Below, one piece after another: positions 1-8,275 of a DNA stretch of 64,000 nt. The stretch covers positions 1,302,001 through 1,366,000 of the forward strand of contig NZ_CP162511.1 in assembly GCF_040939305.1 (NCBI RefSeq), in the 5' to 3' direction. A program made the position numbers and the translations under genes. The notes beneath the pieces were generated by a model, which worked only from the letters and a program-made list of their open reading frames with translations, was not told where the DNA came from and did no database searches. Each line of letters opens with the position of its first letter. Position 1 is the first letter of the stretch. This DNA comes from Herbiconiux sp. A18JL235 (lineage in GTDB: Bacteria; Actinomycetota; Actinomycetes; Actinomycetales; Microbacteriaceae).

Positions 1-1
1 C

Positions 2-385
2 TTGCGATCGCTGTTCGCGCGCATCCCGCCGAGCATCCGAACCGAGTTGACGATCGACCCCCGAGCGGATGCTGCTGCCGCCCGCCTCCCCGAACCCGCA
101 GCGATCCTCGTGCTGCGAGTCGTCGAAGACGGCGTCTCGAACGCGCTGCGCCACGGCAAGGCGTCGGCGCTCGCACTCTCGATGGACGTAGACGGCGACA
201 CGATCGTGCTCGCCCTCCGCGACGACGGGGTCGGGCTGCCGCCCGATCCGCGCTGGAGCGGGTTGGCGCGGCTGCGCCGCCAGCTCGAGTCGGTCGGCGG
301 CGCGCTCGCTCTCCGCGGCGGCAACGATGACGGCGGGCCCGGCCCTGGTGCCGTGCTCGAAGCCCGGCTCCCGCTCCCCACCTGA
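2..385 (+). CDS. Sensor histidine kinase, C-terminal fragment (5' end outside window)
   Basis: The 127 visible residues form a HATPase_c domain of the NarL/DesK class. The N-box is EDGVSNALRHG (residues 42-52), the G1 box is DDGVG (74-78), and a GLARLRRQLESVGG stretch near the end matches the usual GLxGMxxRVxxLGG segment. Such domains bind ATP and phosphorylate the histidine of a HisKA_3 domain, which would lie upstream of the window. The true start, sensor region and membrane segments cannot be seen. It converges on a NarL-type response regulator 58 bp away, so that regulator is the probable partner; convergent orientation is less usual than an operon, so the pairing is an inference. Confidence 0.85.
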   Translation: MRSLFARIPPSIRTELTIDPRADAAAARLPEPAAILVLRVVEDGVSNALRHGKASALALSMDVDGDTIVLALRDDGVGLPPDPRWSGLARLRRQLESVGGALALRGGNDDGGPGPGAVLEARLPLPT

Positions 386-419
386 ACGGCCGTCAGCTTC
401 CGGCCTGACACCTCGGCGA

Positions 420-449
420 GGCGGGTCAGGCGGGTCAGGCGGGTCAGGC
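420..449. repeat. Short tandem repeat, 9-bp unit
   Basis: Three and a third copies of GGCGGGTCA lie between the convergent kinase and regulator genes and run over the regulator stop codon. The tract can expand or contract without changing either protein much. No function is evident. Confidence 0.7.
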
Positions 450-1118
450 GGTTTCGGTGAGGAATCGGCGCACGGCTTCGACGCGGGGGTTGCGTTCGCC
501 GTCGGCGCTGATCTCGAGGGCCTGGTAGATGGTGGAGACGTGGTTGTCGACGGAACGGTCGGCGATGCCGAGGCGGTGGGCGATGGCCGTGTTGGTGAGC
601 CCCTCGGCGACGAGTTCGAGCACCTCGTACTGGCGGGGGCTGAGGGCGTCGAGTCCGGTGCCTCTGCGGGGCGAGCGACGCTCGCTGAGTGCCGGGTCGA
701 GCACCGTGCGACCCTGGGCCGTGGCCTCGAGCGCGGCCAGCAGCCCGCGGCTCGACAGCGATGACGTCTTCGAGAGGTAGCTCCAGCCGCGCAGCTCCGA
801 GGCGGCGAGATCGAGCAGTGCGTTCATGTTGTCGGTGGCGGAGAGCAGCACGATGCCGAGACCGGGCTGCTCGGACCGCAGCCACCGCCCCAGCGTGATG
901 CCGTCGCCGTCGGGGAGCCGGTAGTCGAGCAGGGCCACGTCGAGCCGGCGGCCGGTGAGTCCCTCGCGTGCCGAGGCCGCGTCGGGCCAGGCGCCGACGA
1001 GGTCGAACCTGCCCGCCGACGACAGCAGCGCAGCGATCATCTGCCGGAAGAGCGGCTGATCCTCGACCACAGCCACCCGGATCGGGCCCCGCGCGACACC
1101 CGGGTCGGGGGCGCTCAT
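444..1118 (-). CDS. NarL/LuxR-family response regulator
   Basis: A 224-residue two-domain regulator. The receiver has the acidic pocket ED at residues 19-20, the phospho-acceptor D65 in LLDYRLPDG, the conserved LSAT and K117. The C-terminal LuxR helix-turn-helix begins at LSPRQYEVLELVAEGLT (about residue 158) and ends about 205. An upstream in-frame extension to 1196 exists, but ATG at 1118 places the receiver five to thirteen residues from the N-terminus as is normal. A TACGCT hexamer about 30 nt upstream is a possible -10 box. The phosphorylated protein would dimerise and bind DNA; targets are unknown. The partner is probably the convergent kinase. Confidence 0.9.
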   Translation of the reverse strand: MSAPDPGVARGPIRVAVVEDQPLFRQMIAALLSSAGRFDLVGAWPDAASAREGLTGRRLDVALLDYRLPDGDGITLGRWLRSEQPGLGIVLLSATDNMNALLDLAASELRGWSYLSKTSSLSSRGLLAALEATAQGRTVLDPALSERRSPRRGTGLDALSPRQYEVLELVAEGLTNTAIAHRLGIADRSVDNHVSTIYQALEISADGERNPRVEAVRRFLTETA

Positions 1119-1229
1119 GCTGCACGTCCAGATGTCACGATCATCCAGCGTAGCGAAACCCGGATGCACGCCCACGTCACGAGCCGGCCCCGGCACCGCT
1201 CGGGTCGGCTGGCGACGCGGGCACAGCAG

Positions 1230-2237
1230 TCAGCGGTCGAAGAAGTTGCCGAGGGATCCGAGGTCGATCGAGGGGAGCTCGAACGCCGAGCCCGCCTCGC
1301 TCAGCTGCTCGCCGAACCCGGTCGCCTGCTCGCCGAGGGCGCCCGCCTGCTCGCTGAGCGCACCGGCCTGCTCGCCGAAACCCGAGACGGCCTCCTCGCC
1401 GAGAGCGCCCGCCTGCTCGCCGAGGCCCGAGACGGCCTCGCCCGCGCCGGCGGCGAGTTCGTCGAAGCCACCGGAGAACGCCTCGAAGTCGACACCGAGC
1501 CCGGCCGCCTGCTCGAGCAGCGGTGTGGCGACGCTGCTCACGATCGCTCCTCCCGCGACCGCGGCGAGCAGACCCCCTGCTGCGCCGAGCCCAAGGCCCG
1601 CCGCGGCTCCGGCGCCCGCCGCCGCGAACCCGCCGACACCTCGACGACCCGCGCCCGCATCCGCGTCGCCGCCCCGCGCACCCGCGCCCGGCATCTTCCC
1701 GAGCAGCCCGCGCAGGAACCCCGGGCTCCGCGCCTCCCCGCGCGTGGCGGCGAGGGCGAGGTCGTCTGCCGAGCCCGATCGGGGCTGCTCGTTCGCCGGC
1801 AGCTCGGCGCGAAGACGCGCCTCGACCTGCTCGCGCTGGGCGGGGGTGAGCGCCGCGAAAGCCTCACGGTGCACCTGCTCCAGCTGCGCGGGCTCCGCCG
1901 TCTGGAGGAGGTAGTCGTAGCGGGCGATCGCCGCCCGGTCACGAGGGTCGACGGGTGCCGTGAATGTGGCAGGACGAGCATCCGTCCTGCCATGCGAGCC
2001 CGCGCCCGCGCCCGGCGCCGCGCCCGCGCCGGTGACCGGCGTCGTCGAGCCGGGCCTCGAGGTCGCGCCCGCCCCGCCGTCGCCGGTGAGCCGGTCGGCG
2101 GCCGAGCGCACGAGCTCGCGCCAGTCAGTTCCGCCCTGCGTGCCGCGGGCGGATTCCCTGCCCGTCGTACCGCCGCTCGCGGAGCCCTTGTCGAGGGCTT
2201 TCGACGCCAGGTTCAGGATGCGCTGCAGACTGCTCAT
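1230..2237 (-). CDS. Ala/Gly-rich protein with glycine-zipper segment, function unknown
   Basis: A 335-residue protein. Residues 1-90 are polar and low in complexity. A conserved-looking central block (about 95-175) contains DPRDRAAIARYDYLLQTAEP and FAALTPAQREQVEARLRAELP. This is followed by a Gly/Ala-rich hydrophobic stretch (about 190-250) resembling glycine-zipper membrane segments, then a tail made of repeated GEQAGAL-type heptads (about 255-320). Homologues of this shape in Microbacteriaceae are often called cation-transporting ATPase, but no P-type ATPase motif (DKTGT) is present, so that label is unsupported. An ATG start at 2237 follows a GGAAGG Shine-Dalgarno. Association with the membrane is an inference. 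Confidence 0.75.
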   Translation of the reverse strand: MSSLQRILNLASKALDKGSASGGTTGRESARGTQGGTDWRELVRSAADRLTGDGGAGATSRPGSTTPVTGAGAAPGAGAGSHGRTDARPATFTAPVDPRDRAAIARYDYLLQTAEPAQLEQVHREAFAALTPAQREQVEARLRAELPANEQPRSGSADDLALAATRGEARSPGFLRGLLGKMPGAGARGGDADAGAGRRGVGGFAAAGAGAAAGLGLGAAGGLLAAVAGGAIVSSVATPLLEQAAGLGVDFEAFSGGFDELAAGAGEAVSGLGEQAGALGEEAVSGFGEQAGALSEQAGALGEQATGFGEQLSEAGSAFELPSIDLGSLGNFFDR

Positions 2238-2355
2238 GTCGGCCTTCCGTTCGGGTGGCCTCCATCGTCACCCGGCGTTCTGAACGACCGCCCCGTCATC
2301 CCGGGAATTCCCCGACGAGGCCGTGTCTCCCAGCCCGTTCATACGAACGATCGCC

Positions 2356-3210
2356 TCAGTTGTGCGCCTGCAGCCAGGCGAACGGGTCGACCGGCGAGCC
2401 CCCCACGTGGATCTCGAGGTGCAGGTGCGCACCCGTCGAGGTTCCCGTGTTGCCCACCGATCCGAGCTGTTGCCCCACGACGACCGCCTGCCCCTCGCTC
2501 ACGGTGGGCGAACCGGTGAGCATGTGGCCGTACCAGCTGCTCACCTCCTCGCCGTCGATGACGTGGTCGACCACGACGTACACGCCGAGGCCACCGCCGT
2601 CGCTGCGCACCACCTTGCTCACGACGCCCGAGGCGATGGCGCCGATCGGCGTGCCCTGGCCGGGCGTGAAGTCGACGCCCTTGTGGTTGGTGCTGCCGAT
2701 GCCGCCGGGGGAGGAGCGCGGCCCGAAGCCGTCGCTGATGGGGACGCCCACGGGGAACGGCCACTGGATCTCGCTCAGCGTGTTGTTCGTGTAGGTCGAG
2801 GCGGTACGGATGCCGAAGGCCGCTGCCTTCGCCGCCGCCACCCGCGCCGCTTCGGCCGCCCGCGCTGCGGCGAGCTCTTCCGGGGTGGTGGCGCGGAACT
2901 CGTCGCGGGTGACCGAGAGCTCTCCGCCCGCGGCGGTGAGCAACTCCTGCGAGGCGGGGAGCTCGGTCGTGACGGGGGCTTCGGCGAAGCTGCTGGTGGT
3001 GGGGCCGCCGACGGCGGAGAGCGAGGTGGCGGCGGCGAGCAGCGCGGCGAAGGAGAACGCGGCGACGCCCTTCCAGTTGGGAAGAGACCGCTGCGGGCGG
3101 GTCGGAGAAGCCTGGGGTCGCGACCGCCGGACGAGCGCCTTGCGACCCGCTTCGTCGCGTTCTCGCTGTTCGCGCAGGGCGCGTCGGGTGAGCGGAGCGT
3201 TCGAAGACAT
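2356..3210 (-). CDS. Membrane-anchored M23 family metallopeptidase (LytM-like)
   Basis: A 284-residue protein. A basic cytoplasmic N-terminus (1-48) is followed by one hydrophobic segment (about 50-70, KGVAAFSFAALLAAATSLS). A linker with Ala-rich helical character leads to a C-terminal LytM domain (about 157-284). Zinc ligands are visible as NHKGVDF (H and D) and the HLHLE motif. M23 enzymes cut peptide cross-links in peptidoglycan; the domain would face the outside. ATG at 3210 is chosen over longer in-frame extensions because a TAGGGT -10 box sits 7 nt upstream, which fits a leaderless transcript. It is divergent from the exonuclease gene. Confidence 0.9.
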   Translation of the reverse strand: MSSNAPLTRRALREQRERDEAGRKALVRRSRPQASPTRPQRSLPNWKGVAAFSFAALLAAATSLSAVGGPTTSSFAEAPVTTELPASQELLTAAGGELSVTRDEFRATTPEELAAARAAEAARVAAAKAAAFGIRTASTYTNNTLSEIQWPFPVGVPISDGFGPRSSPGGIGSTNHKGVDFTPGQGTPIGAIASGVVSKVVRSDGGGLGVYVVVDHVIDGEEVSSWYGHMLTGSPTVSEGQAVVVGQQLGSVGNTGTSTGAHLHLEIHVGGSPVDPFAWLQAHN

Positions 3211-3217
3211 CCGTTCC

Positions 3218-3223
3218 ACCCTA
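3218..3223 (-). promoter_or_regulatory. -10 box of M23 peptidase gene
   Basis: TAGGGT read on the minus strand, 7 nt before the ATG at 3210, with no Shine-Dalgarno between them. Predicted to give a leaderless mRNA. Confidence 0.55.
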
Positions 3224-3297
3224 AGCGGATTTCTTAGGCGCGACCTGGGAAACGCCAAGGATCTGCGCAGCCGGGCGCATCCGTGACAGGATCGGCT

Positions 3298-4239
3298 ATG
3301 CCCGCACGCCTGATGCTGCTCGACACCGCGTCCCTCTACTTCCGCGCCTTCTACGGGGTGCCCGACAGCATCCGCCGCTCCGACGGCACGCCGGTGAACG
3401 CGGTGCGCGGGCTCCTCGACATGATCGCGCGGCTCACCGTCGACTTCGGTGCGACCCATCTCGTGGCCTGCTGGGACGACGACTGGCGGCCGCAGTGGCG
3501 GGTCGATCTCATTCCGAGCTACAAGGCGCACCGCGTCGCCGAGGAGGTCGAGGCGGCACCCGACGTCGAGGTCGTGCCCGACCCCCTCGAGGCGCAGATC
3601 CCGCTCATCCGCGAGACGCTCGCGCTCGCCGGCATCGCCGTGGTGGGGGCCGCCCGGCACGAGGCCGACGACGTCATCGGCAGCTACACCGCCCAAGCGG
3701 AACTGCCGGTCGACGTGGTGACCGGCGACCGCGACCTGTTCCAGCTCGTCGACGACTCCCGTGACGTGAGAGTGATCTATACCGCCAAGGGCATGAAGAA
3801 CCTGGAGGTGCTCACCGACGCCGTCGTGGTGTCGAAGTACCGGGTGCTGCCGGAGCAGTACGCCGCGTTCGCCACCCTGCGTGGCGACACCAGCGACGGT
3901 CTTCCGGGTGTCGCAGGCATCGGCGAGAAGACCGCGGCCACGCTGCTCGGCCAGTACGGCACCCTCGAGGCCCTGCGGGCGGCGGTGACGGATGGGGGCA
4001 GCGGGCTCTCGGGGAGCGTTCGGCTGAAGCTCGAAGCCGCCGCCGATTACCTCGACGTGGCGCCGCGTGTGGTGAACGTGGTGCGCGACCTCGAGCTTCC
4101 GTCACTCGATGAGGCGGGTGCGCACCTGCAGCCGGTGACGGGGGAGAACCGGGCCGAGCTCGAGCGCCTGGCGACCGAGTGGAACCTGGGCGGCTCCGTC
4201 GGCCGCCTTCTCGCCGCGCTCGACCGCACCGGAGACTGA
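3298..4239 (+). CDS. 5'-3' exonuclease (Pol I N-domain type)
   Basis: A 313-residue stand-alone homologue of the 5' nuclease domain of DNA polymerase I. Visible motifs are LLLDTASLYFRAFYG near the N-terminus, IPSYKAHR (arch region), HEADDVIGSY, TGDRDLFQLV with metal-binding aspartates, and GDTSDGLPGVAGIGEKTA (helix-hairpin-helix). These enzymes remove RNA primers and flaps. Actinobacteria commonly carry such a free paralogue besides polA. A GTG at 3283 is possible, but ATG at 3298 has an ACAGGA ribosome site at the right distance. Both the metal-binding and DNA-binding elements look intact. Confidence 0.93.
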   Translation: MPARLMLLDTASLYFRAFYGVPDSIRRSDGTPVNAVRGLLDMIARLTVDFGATHLVACWDDDWRPQWRVDLIPSYKAHRVAEEVEAAPDVEVVPDPLEAQIPLIRETLALAGIAVVGAARHEADDVIGSYTAQAELPVDVVTGDRDLFQLVDDSRDVRVIYTAKGMKNLEVLTDAVVVSKYRVLPEQYAAFATLRGDTSDGLPGVAGIGEKTAATLLGQYGTLEALRAAVTDGGSGLSGSVRLKLEAAADYLDVAPRVVNVVRDLELPSLDEAGAHLQPVTGENRAELERLATEWNLGGSVGRLLAALDRTGD

Positions 4240-4367
4240 CCTGCTCGTCCTCACTGCCCGGGCCCGCTGAGTACTGCCCGGGTCCACCGACTCCTCCACA
4301 GGAGGGATGCACTCCACACCAGCTGGGAGAAATCGGCAACCGGGTAGCCGGCCGGGAGGAGCGGTCG

Positions 4368-4373
4368 TACGGT
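4368..4373 (+). promoter_or_regulatory. -10 box of SDR gene
   Basis: TACGGT, 7 nt before the ATG at 4381, with no ribosome site in the gap; predicted leaderless start. Confidence 0.55.
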
Positions 4374-4380
4374 TGCCCGC

Positions 4381-5271
4381 ATGTCCACGATGTACACGCC
4401 CCAGGACCCGACCACCCTCTATCCGCGGCCGCCGTTCCCTCCGCAGCAGCAGGAGGGCCCCGGCGACATCCACGAGATGACGCCGAAGCCCGACCACGGC
4501 GAGGAGAGCTATGTCGGCAACGGCAGGCTCCCCGGCCGCAAGGCCATCGTCACCGGCGCCGACTCCGGCATCGGCCGCGCCGTCGCCATCGCCTACGCCC
4601 GCGAGGGCGCCGACGTCGCCCTGTCGTACCTGCCCGAAGAGCAGGCCCAGGCCGAAGAGGTCGCCGCCCTCATCGAGGCCGAAGGCCGTAAGGCGCTCCT
4701 GTTCCCCGGCGACCTGCAAGACGAGGCGACCAACGCGGCGCTCGTCGAGAAGACCGTCGAGGAGTTCGGCGGCCTCGACATCCTCGCCATCATCGCCGGC
4801 ACCATGCCCACCGTCGACAGCATCGACGACTTCGAGACCGAGACCCTCGACCACGTGCTGAAGGCGAACATCTACCCCCTGTTCTGGCTCACCAAGGCTG
4901 CTTCGCCGCACCTGAAGCCGGGCGCTTCGATCGTGACCTGCTCCAGCATCCAGGGCTACGTGCCGTCGCCCCAGCTCGCGGAGTACGCCGTCTCGAAGGC
5001 CGGCATCGCCAACTGGACCCGTGCCATGGCCCAGCAGCTCGCCGAGCGCGGCATCCGTGTGAACGGCGTGGCGCCCGGTCCCATCTGGACCCCGCTCCAG
5101 CCCGCCTTCGTGCCGAACGAGAAGATCGAGTCGTTCGGCGAAGACACCCCGCTCGGGCGCCCCGGCCAGCCTGCCGAGCTCGCCCCGCCGTTCGTGCTGC
5201 TCGCCTCTCAGGAGGCCAGCTACATCAGCGGCGAGACCATCGCCGTCACCGGCGGCACCCCCACCCACTGA
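4381..5271 (+). CDS. SDR family oxidoreductase with N-terminal extension (general-stress type)
   Basis: A 296-residue classical short-chain dehydrogenase. A 40-residue Pro/Gln/Glu-rich extension precedes the Rossmann fold, as in the Bacillus YhdF/YhxC stress group. The cofactor motif is TGADSGIGRA, the catalytic Ser lies in TCSSIQGY, and Y202 and K206 form YAVSK. The usual NNAG motif is changed to IAGT, though the rest of the fold is intact. The substrate is unknown. The C-terminus SYISGETIAVTGG is standard. It closely resembles the SDR at 13987-14886 in both extension and length. It leads a run of genes (acidic peptide, second SDR, GH15 enzyme) that may be transcribed together. Confidence 0.92.
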   Translation: MSTMYTPQDPTTLYPRPPFPPQQQEGPGDIHEMTPKPDHGEESYVGNGRLPGRKAIVTGADSGIGRAVAIAYAREGADVALSYLPEEQAQAEEVAALIEAEGRKALLFPGDLQDEATNAALVEKTVEEFGGLDILAIIAGTMPTVDSIDDFETETLDHVLKANIYPLFWLTKAASPHLKPGASIVTCSSIQGYVPSPQLAEYAVSKAGIANWTRAMAQQLAERGIRVNGVAPGPIWTPLQPAFVPNEKIESFGEDTPLGRPGQPAELAPPFVLLASQEASYISGETIAVTGGTPTH

Positions 5272-5300
5272 CGAGAACCCAACACGAGACAGGAGCGATC

Positions 5301-5459
5301 ATGACCGACCAGACGCCTCACCAGCCCGGAGACGACACCGACGACCTGCGTGGCGGTGACCGCCCCGACGCCGACGAGCTGCCCGACGGCTCGTCGTCAG
5401 ACGGCAGCGAGTCGAGCGAGGGCGAAGACACCGCTTCCGGCGGCGGCGCCGACGAGTAG
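5301..5459 (+). CDS. Small acidic hypothetical protein (52 aa)
   Basis: ATG at 5301 follows a strong ribosome site (ACAGGAGCGATC) 29 bp after the SDR stop. The 52-residue product is almost entirely Asp, Glu, Ser, Gly and Pro, with one Arg pair, and ends in GGGADE. It has no hydrophobic core and should be disordered. It lies between two SDR genes in the same direction, so it is probably co-transcribed. Acidic disordered mini-proteins of this kind occur next to stress genes in Microbacteriaceae; no function can be assigned. Confidence 0.65.
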   Translation: MTDQTPHQPGDDTDDLRGGDRPDADELPDGSSSDGSESSEGEDTASGGGADE

Positions 5460-5515
5460 CTGCATAGCGCACCCGCCTCGCCCCAGACCCCGGCACCCCG
5501 ACAGGAAGAGAACGA

Positions 5516-6316
5516 ATGGATCTCGGCATCACCGGTAGAACGGCCCTCGTGACGGGCGGTGACTCGGGAATCGGGTGGCACACGGCGCGACTGCTGCTGG
5601 CCGAGGGGGCGACGGTCGTGGTCACCGACCGCGATCAGGCGGCCCTCGACGAGGCGGCCGCGCGGCTCGACGGAGCCGACGGCCGCCTCCACGCCTTCGC
5701 CGCCGACATCACCGACACCGCCCAGCTCGCGGCCCTCCACGACAGCGTGCGGGAGGCGGTCGGTGAGATCGACATCCTGGTGCAGGCAGCGGGGGTCACG
5801 GGTGCGCAGGGCCTGTTCCACGAGATCGACGACGAGGGCTGGGTGAGCACGGTCGAGACCGACCTGCTCGGTCCGGTGCGGGTGACCCGCGAGTTCCTCC
5901 CCGACCTCCGCACCGGTGGGTGGGGCAGGCTCGTCTTCCTCGCCTCTGAAGACGCCGTGCAGCCCTATGACGACGAGCTGCCGTATTGCGCGGCGAAGGC
6001 CGGGGTGCTCGCGCTGGCGAAGGGGTTGTCGCGCTCCTATGCCGCGGAGGGTCTTCTCGTGAACGCGGTCTCGCCGGCGTTCATCCACACCCCCATGACC
6101 GACGCGATGATGCAGAAGCGCAGTGAGCAGCTCGGGGTGCCGACCGAGGAAGCGATCGCCTCGTTCCTCGACGAGGAGCGCCCCTACATGGAGCTGAAGC
6201 GTCGCGGCGAACCCGAGGAGGTCGCGAACGTCGTGGTCTTCCTCTGCTCCGACGCAGCCTCCTTCGTCAACGGCTCCAACTACCGTGTCGATTCGGGCTC
6301 CGTTGCCACGATCTGA
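5516..6316 (+). CDS. SDR family oxidoreductase
   Basis: A 266-residue classical SDR starting at ATG 5516 behind an AGGAAGAG ribosome site. The cofactor motif is TGGDSGIGWHTA. The NNAG position reads QAAGVTG, and the active site is Y157/K161 in YCAAKAG. The C-terminus SFVNGSNYRVDSGS matches the glycine-rich end of the 3-oxoacyl-ACP-reductase-like group. The precise substrate is not predictable. Its last 32 bp overlap the start proposed for the GH15 gene, so the two are likely translated from one message. Confidence 0.9.
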   Translation: MDLGITGRTALVTGGDSGIGWHTARLLLAEGATVVVTDRDQAALDEAAARLDGADGRLHAFAADITDTAQLAALHDSVREAVGEIDILVQAAGVTGAQGLFHEIDDEGWVSTVETDLLGPVRVTREFLPDLRTGGWGRLVFLASEDAVQPYDDELPYCAAKAGVLALAKGLSRSYAAEGLLVNAVSPAFIHTPMTDAMMQKRSEQLGVPTEEAIASFLDEERPYMELKRRGEPEEVANVVVFLCSDAASFVNGSNYRVDSGSVATI

Positions 6317-8228
6317 CGCGCTCCGCGACGGGTCGCACCCCGGCTACGTCGAGCTCAGCGACTACGCGATGATCGGCGACGGGCGCACCGTCGCCGCCAT
6401 CGCCCCCGACGGTCGTATCGATTGGTTCCCGGTGCCGGGGCTCGACGCGGCACCGGCCTTCGCCGCCCTGGTCGATGCCGAACGCGGCGGGTTCTTCGAG
6501 CTCCGGCCCACCGGCCCGTTCCGGTCGACCCGGGAGTACGTGCCCGGCACGAATGTGCTGCGCACCACCTTCATCACGCCCACGGGCGAGGCGACCGTCA
6601 CCGATGCCCTCGTCACCGGGGTGGCCGGTCGCCTGCCCTGGACGGAGCTCGCCCGCCGCATCGACGGCGTGCGCGGCACCGTACCGTTCACCTGGCAGGT
6701 CGCGCCAGGCGGGCTGTTCGCCGAGGAGCCCGTGCGCCGGGTGGAGTCGTTGCACGGTCCGCTGCTGCGCATCGGCACGAACGATCTCGTGCTGGTCGGC
6801 TTCGGACACGGACGCACCGACCATGACGAGTCGACGACGCCGGCGGGTCGTGGCGACGACGGCGGAGCGTCGCCCGGTCGCGGCGCCGGGGCATCCGATG
6901 CCTCGCCCACCGGCGCGCCCACCGGCCCGACCTCCGGGCCCCCGCGCTTCGAGGGCGCCTTCACCGCCTCGGCGGGCTCGCGGCACCTGCTCGCGCTTTG
7001 CGGCACCGATGACGAGCCCATCCACCTGCCCGACCCCCACATCGTCGATCAGGGCGTCGACCGCAGCATCGACAACTGGGCCCACTGGTCGGAGGTGTTC
7101 AGCTACGACGGCCCCTGGTCAGACGCGGTGCACCGCAGCGCGCTCGCGCTCAAGCTGCTCATCTTCTCGCCCACCGGCGCCATCGCGGCCGCGGCCACCA
7201 CCGGGCTCCCCGAGAACGACCGCGGCACCAAGAACTACGACTATCGCTTCGCCTGGGTGCGCGACCTCGCCTACACGGTGGGCGCGCTCACCCGCTTCGG
7301 GCTGCGCGAGGAGACGCACGCCGCGGTCTCCTGGGTGCTCTCGACGTTCAAGCGGCACCGCAACGCCCTCGGCATCTTCTACACGCTGGACGGCGACGAA
7401 CCCGCGGGCCTCAGGCGCGTCGAAGCCGAAGGCTGGCAGGGCGTAGGCCCCGTCGACATCGGCAACCAGGCCGCTTCGCAACTGCAGCTCGGCGTCTACG
7501 CCGACGTCATCGGCATCATGCGCCAGTACGTCGAGGCCGGCAACATCCTCGACGGCAACACCGCGACGCTACTGGAGGAGTTCGCCGACAGCGCCTGCCG
7601 GCGGTGGCCCGAGAAGGACTCCGGCATGTGGGAGCTGCCTCGCAAGCGCCACTACGTGTCAAGCAAGATGGGCTGCTGGCGCGCGCTCGACGACGCCTGC
7701 CGGCTGGCGGAGCTGGGGGAGATCCACCCCACGCCCGAATCGCTCGGGCGCTGGGAGAAGAACCGCGACCTCCTCGCGCGCTGGATCGCGAAGCACGGGT
7801 GGTCGAAGAAGCACCGCGCCTACGTCATGTACCCCAAGGCCGATGCGCTCGATGCCTCGGTGCTGCTGCACTCCACAGCCGGTTTCGGCCCGGCCGAGCG
7901 GATGCACGCGACGGTCGACCGCATCCGTTCCGAGCTCGCGGTCGGCCCGCACCTCTACCGCTACAGCGGAGTGCACGAGGAGGAAGCGGCCTTCGTCGCG
8001 TGCGGCTTCTGGTTCGTGCAGGCGCTTGCCGGGTTCGGCGAACTCGACGAGGCGACGTCACGCATGGATGCCCTGGTCGCGGCAGCCAACGACGTGGGGC
8101 TGTACTCGGAGATGATCGAGCCGGAGACGGGGAGGTTCTTCGGGAACCTCCCGCAGGGGCTCAGCCACCTCGCGCTGGTCGATGCTGCTGAGGCGATTCG
8201 CGCGGCGCGGGAGCGGGCCGCGCACTGA
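6285..8228 (+). CDS. Glycoside hydrolase family 15 protein (glucoamylase/trehalase-like)
   Basis: A 647-residue cytoplasmic-type GH15 enzyme. The N-terminal DUF5911-like domain starts with YVELSDYAMIGDGRT and DGRIDWFPVPG. The (alpha/alpha)6 barrel contains NYDYRFAWVRDLAYT, the first catalytic region GWQGVGPVDIGNQAA, and EEEAAFVACGFWFVQA with the second catalytic Glu. It would hydrolyse terminal alpha-glucosides; actinobacterial members of this architecture are often trehalases, but specificity is open. A Gly/Ala/Pro-rich insertion (about residues 182-225) interrupts the N-terminal domain and looks like local expansion. GTG at 6285 keeps the conserved DYAMIGD element; TTG at 6303 is an alternative. 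No signal peptide. Confidence 0.9.
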   Translation: MSIRAPLPRSDALRDGSHPGYVELSDYAMIGDGRTVAAIAPDGRIDWFPVPGLDAAPAFAALVDAERGGFFELRPTGPFRSTREYVPGTNVLRTTFITPTGEATVTDALVTGVAGRLPWTELARRIDGVRGTVPFTWQVAPGGLFAEEPVRRVESLHGPLLRIGTNDLVLVGFGHGRTDHDESTTPAGRGDDGGASPGRGAGASDASPTGAPTGPTSGPPRFEGAFTASAGSRHLLALCGTDDEPIHLPDPHIVDQGVDRSIDNWAHWSEVFSYDGPWSDAVHRSALALKLLIFSPTGAIAAAATTGLPENDRGTKNYDYRFAWVRDLAYTVGALTRFGLREETHAAVSWVLSTFKRHRNALGIFYTLDGDEPAGLRRVEAEGWQGVGPVDIGNQAASQLQLGVYADVIGIMRQYVEAGNILDGNTATLLEEFADSACRRWPEKDSGMWELPRKRHYVSSKMGCWRALDDACRLAELGEIHPTPESLGRWEKNRDLLARWIAKHGWSKKHRAYVMYPKADALDASVLLHSTAGFGPAERMHATVDRIRSELAVGPHLYRYSGVHEEEAAFVACGFWFVQALAGFGELDEATSRMDALVAAANDVGLYSEMIEPETGRFFGNLPQGLSHLALVDAAEAIRAARERAAH

Positions 8229-8275
8229 ACGCGGCGGGGCGGGGCCGGAGCGCGGAGTCGTGCCGCATCGCCCCC

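Noticed and set aside
1230-2237. Cation-transporting ATPase
   Set aside because: No DKTGT, TGES or ATP-binding motif in the protein.
4258-4292. Repeat of ACTGCCCGGG after the exonuclease gene
   Set aside because: Only two short copies with no stem of useful length and no T-tract; not enough for a terminator or operator.
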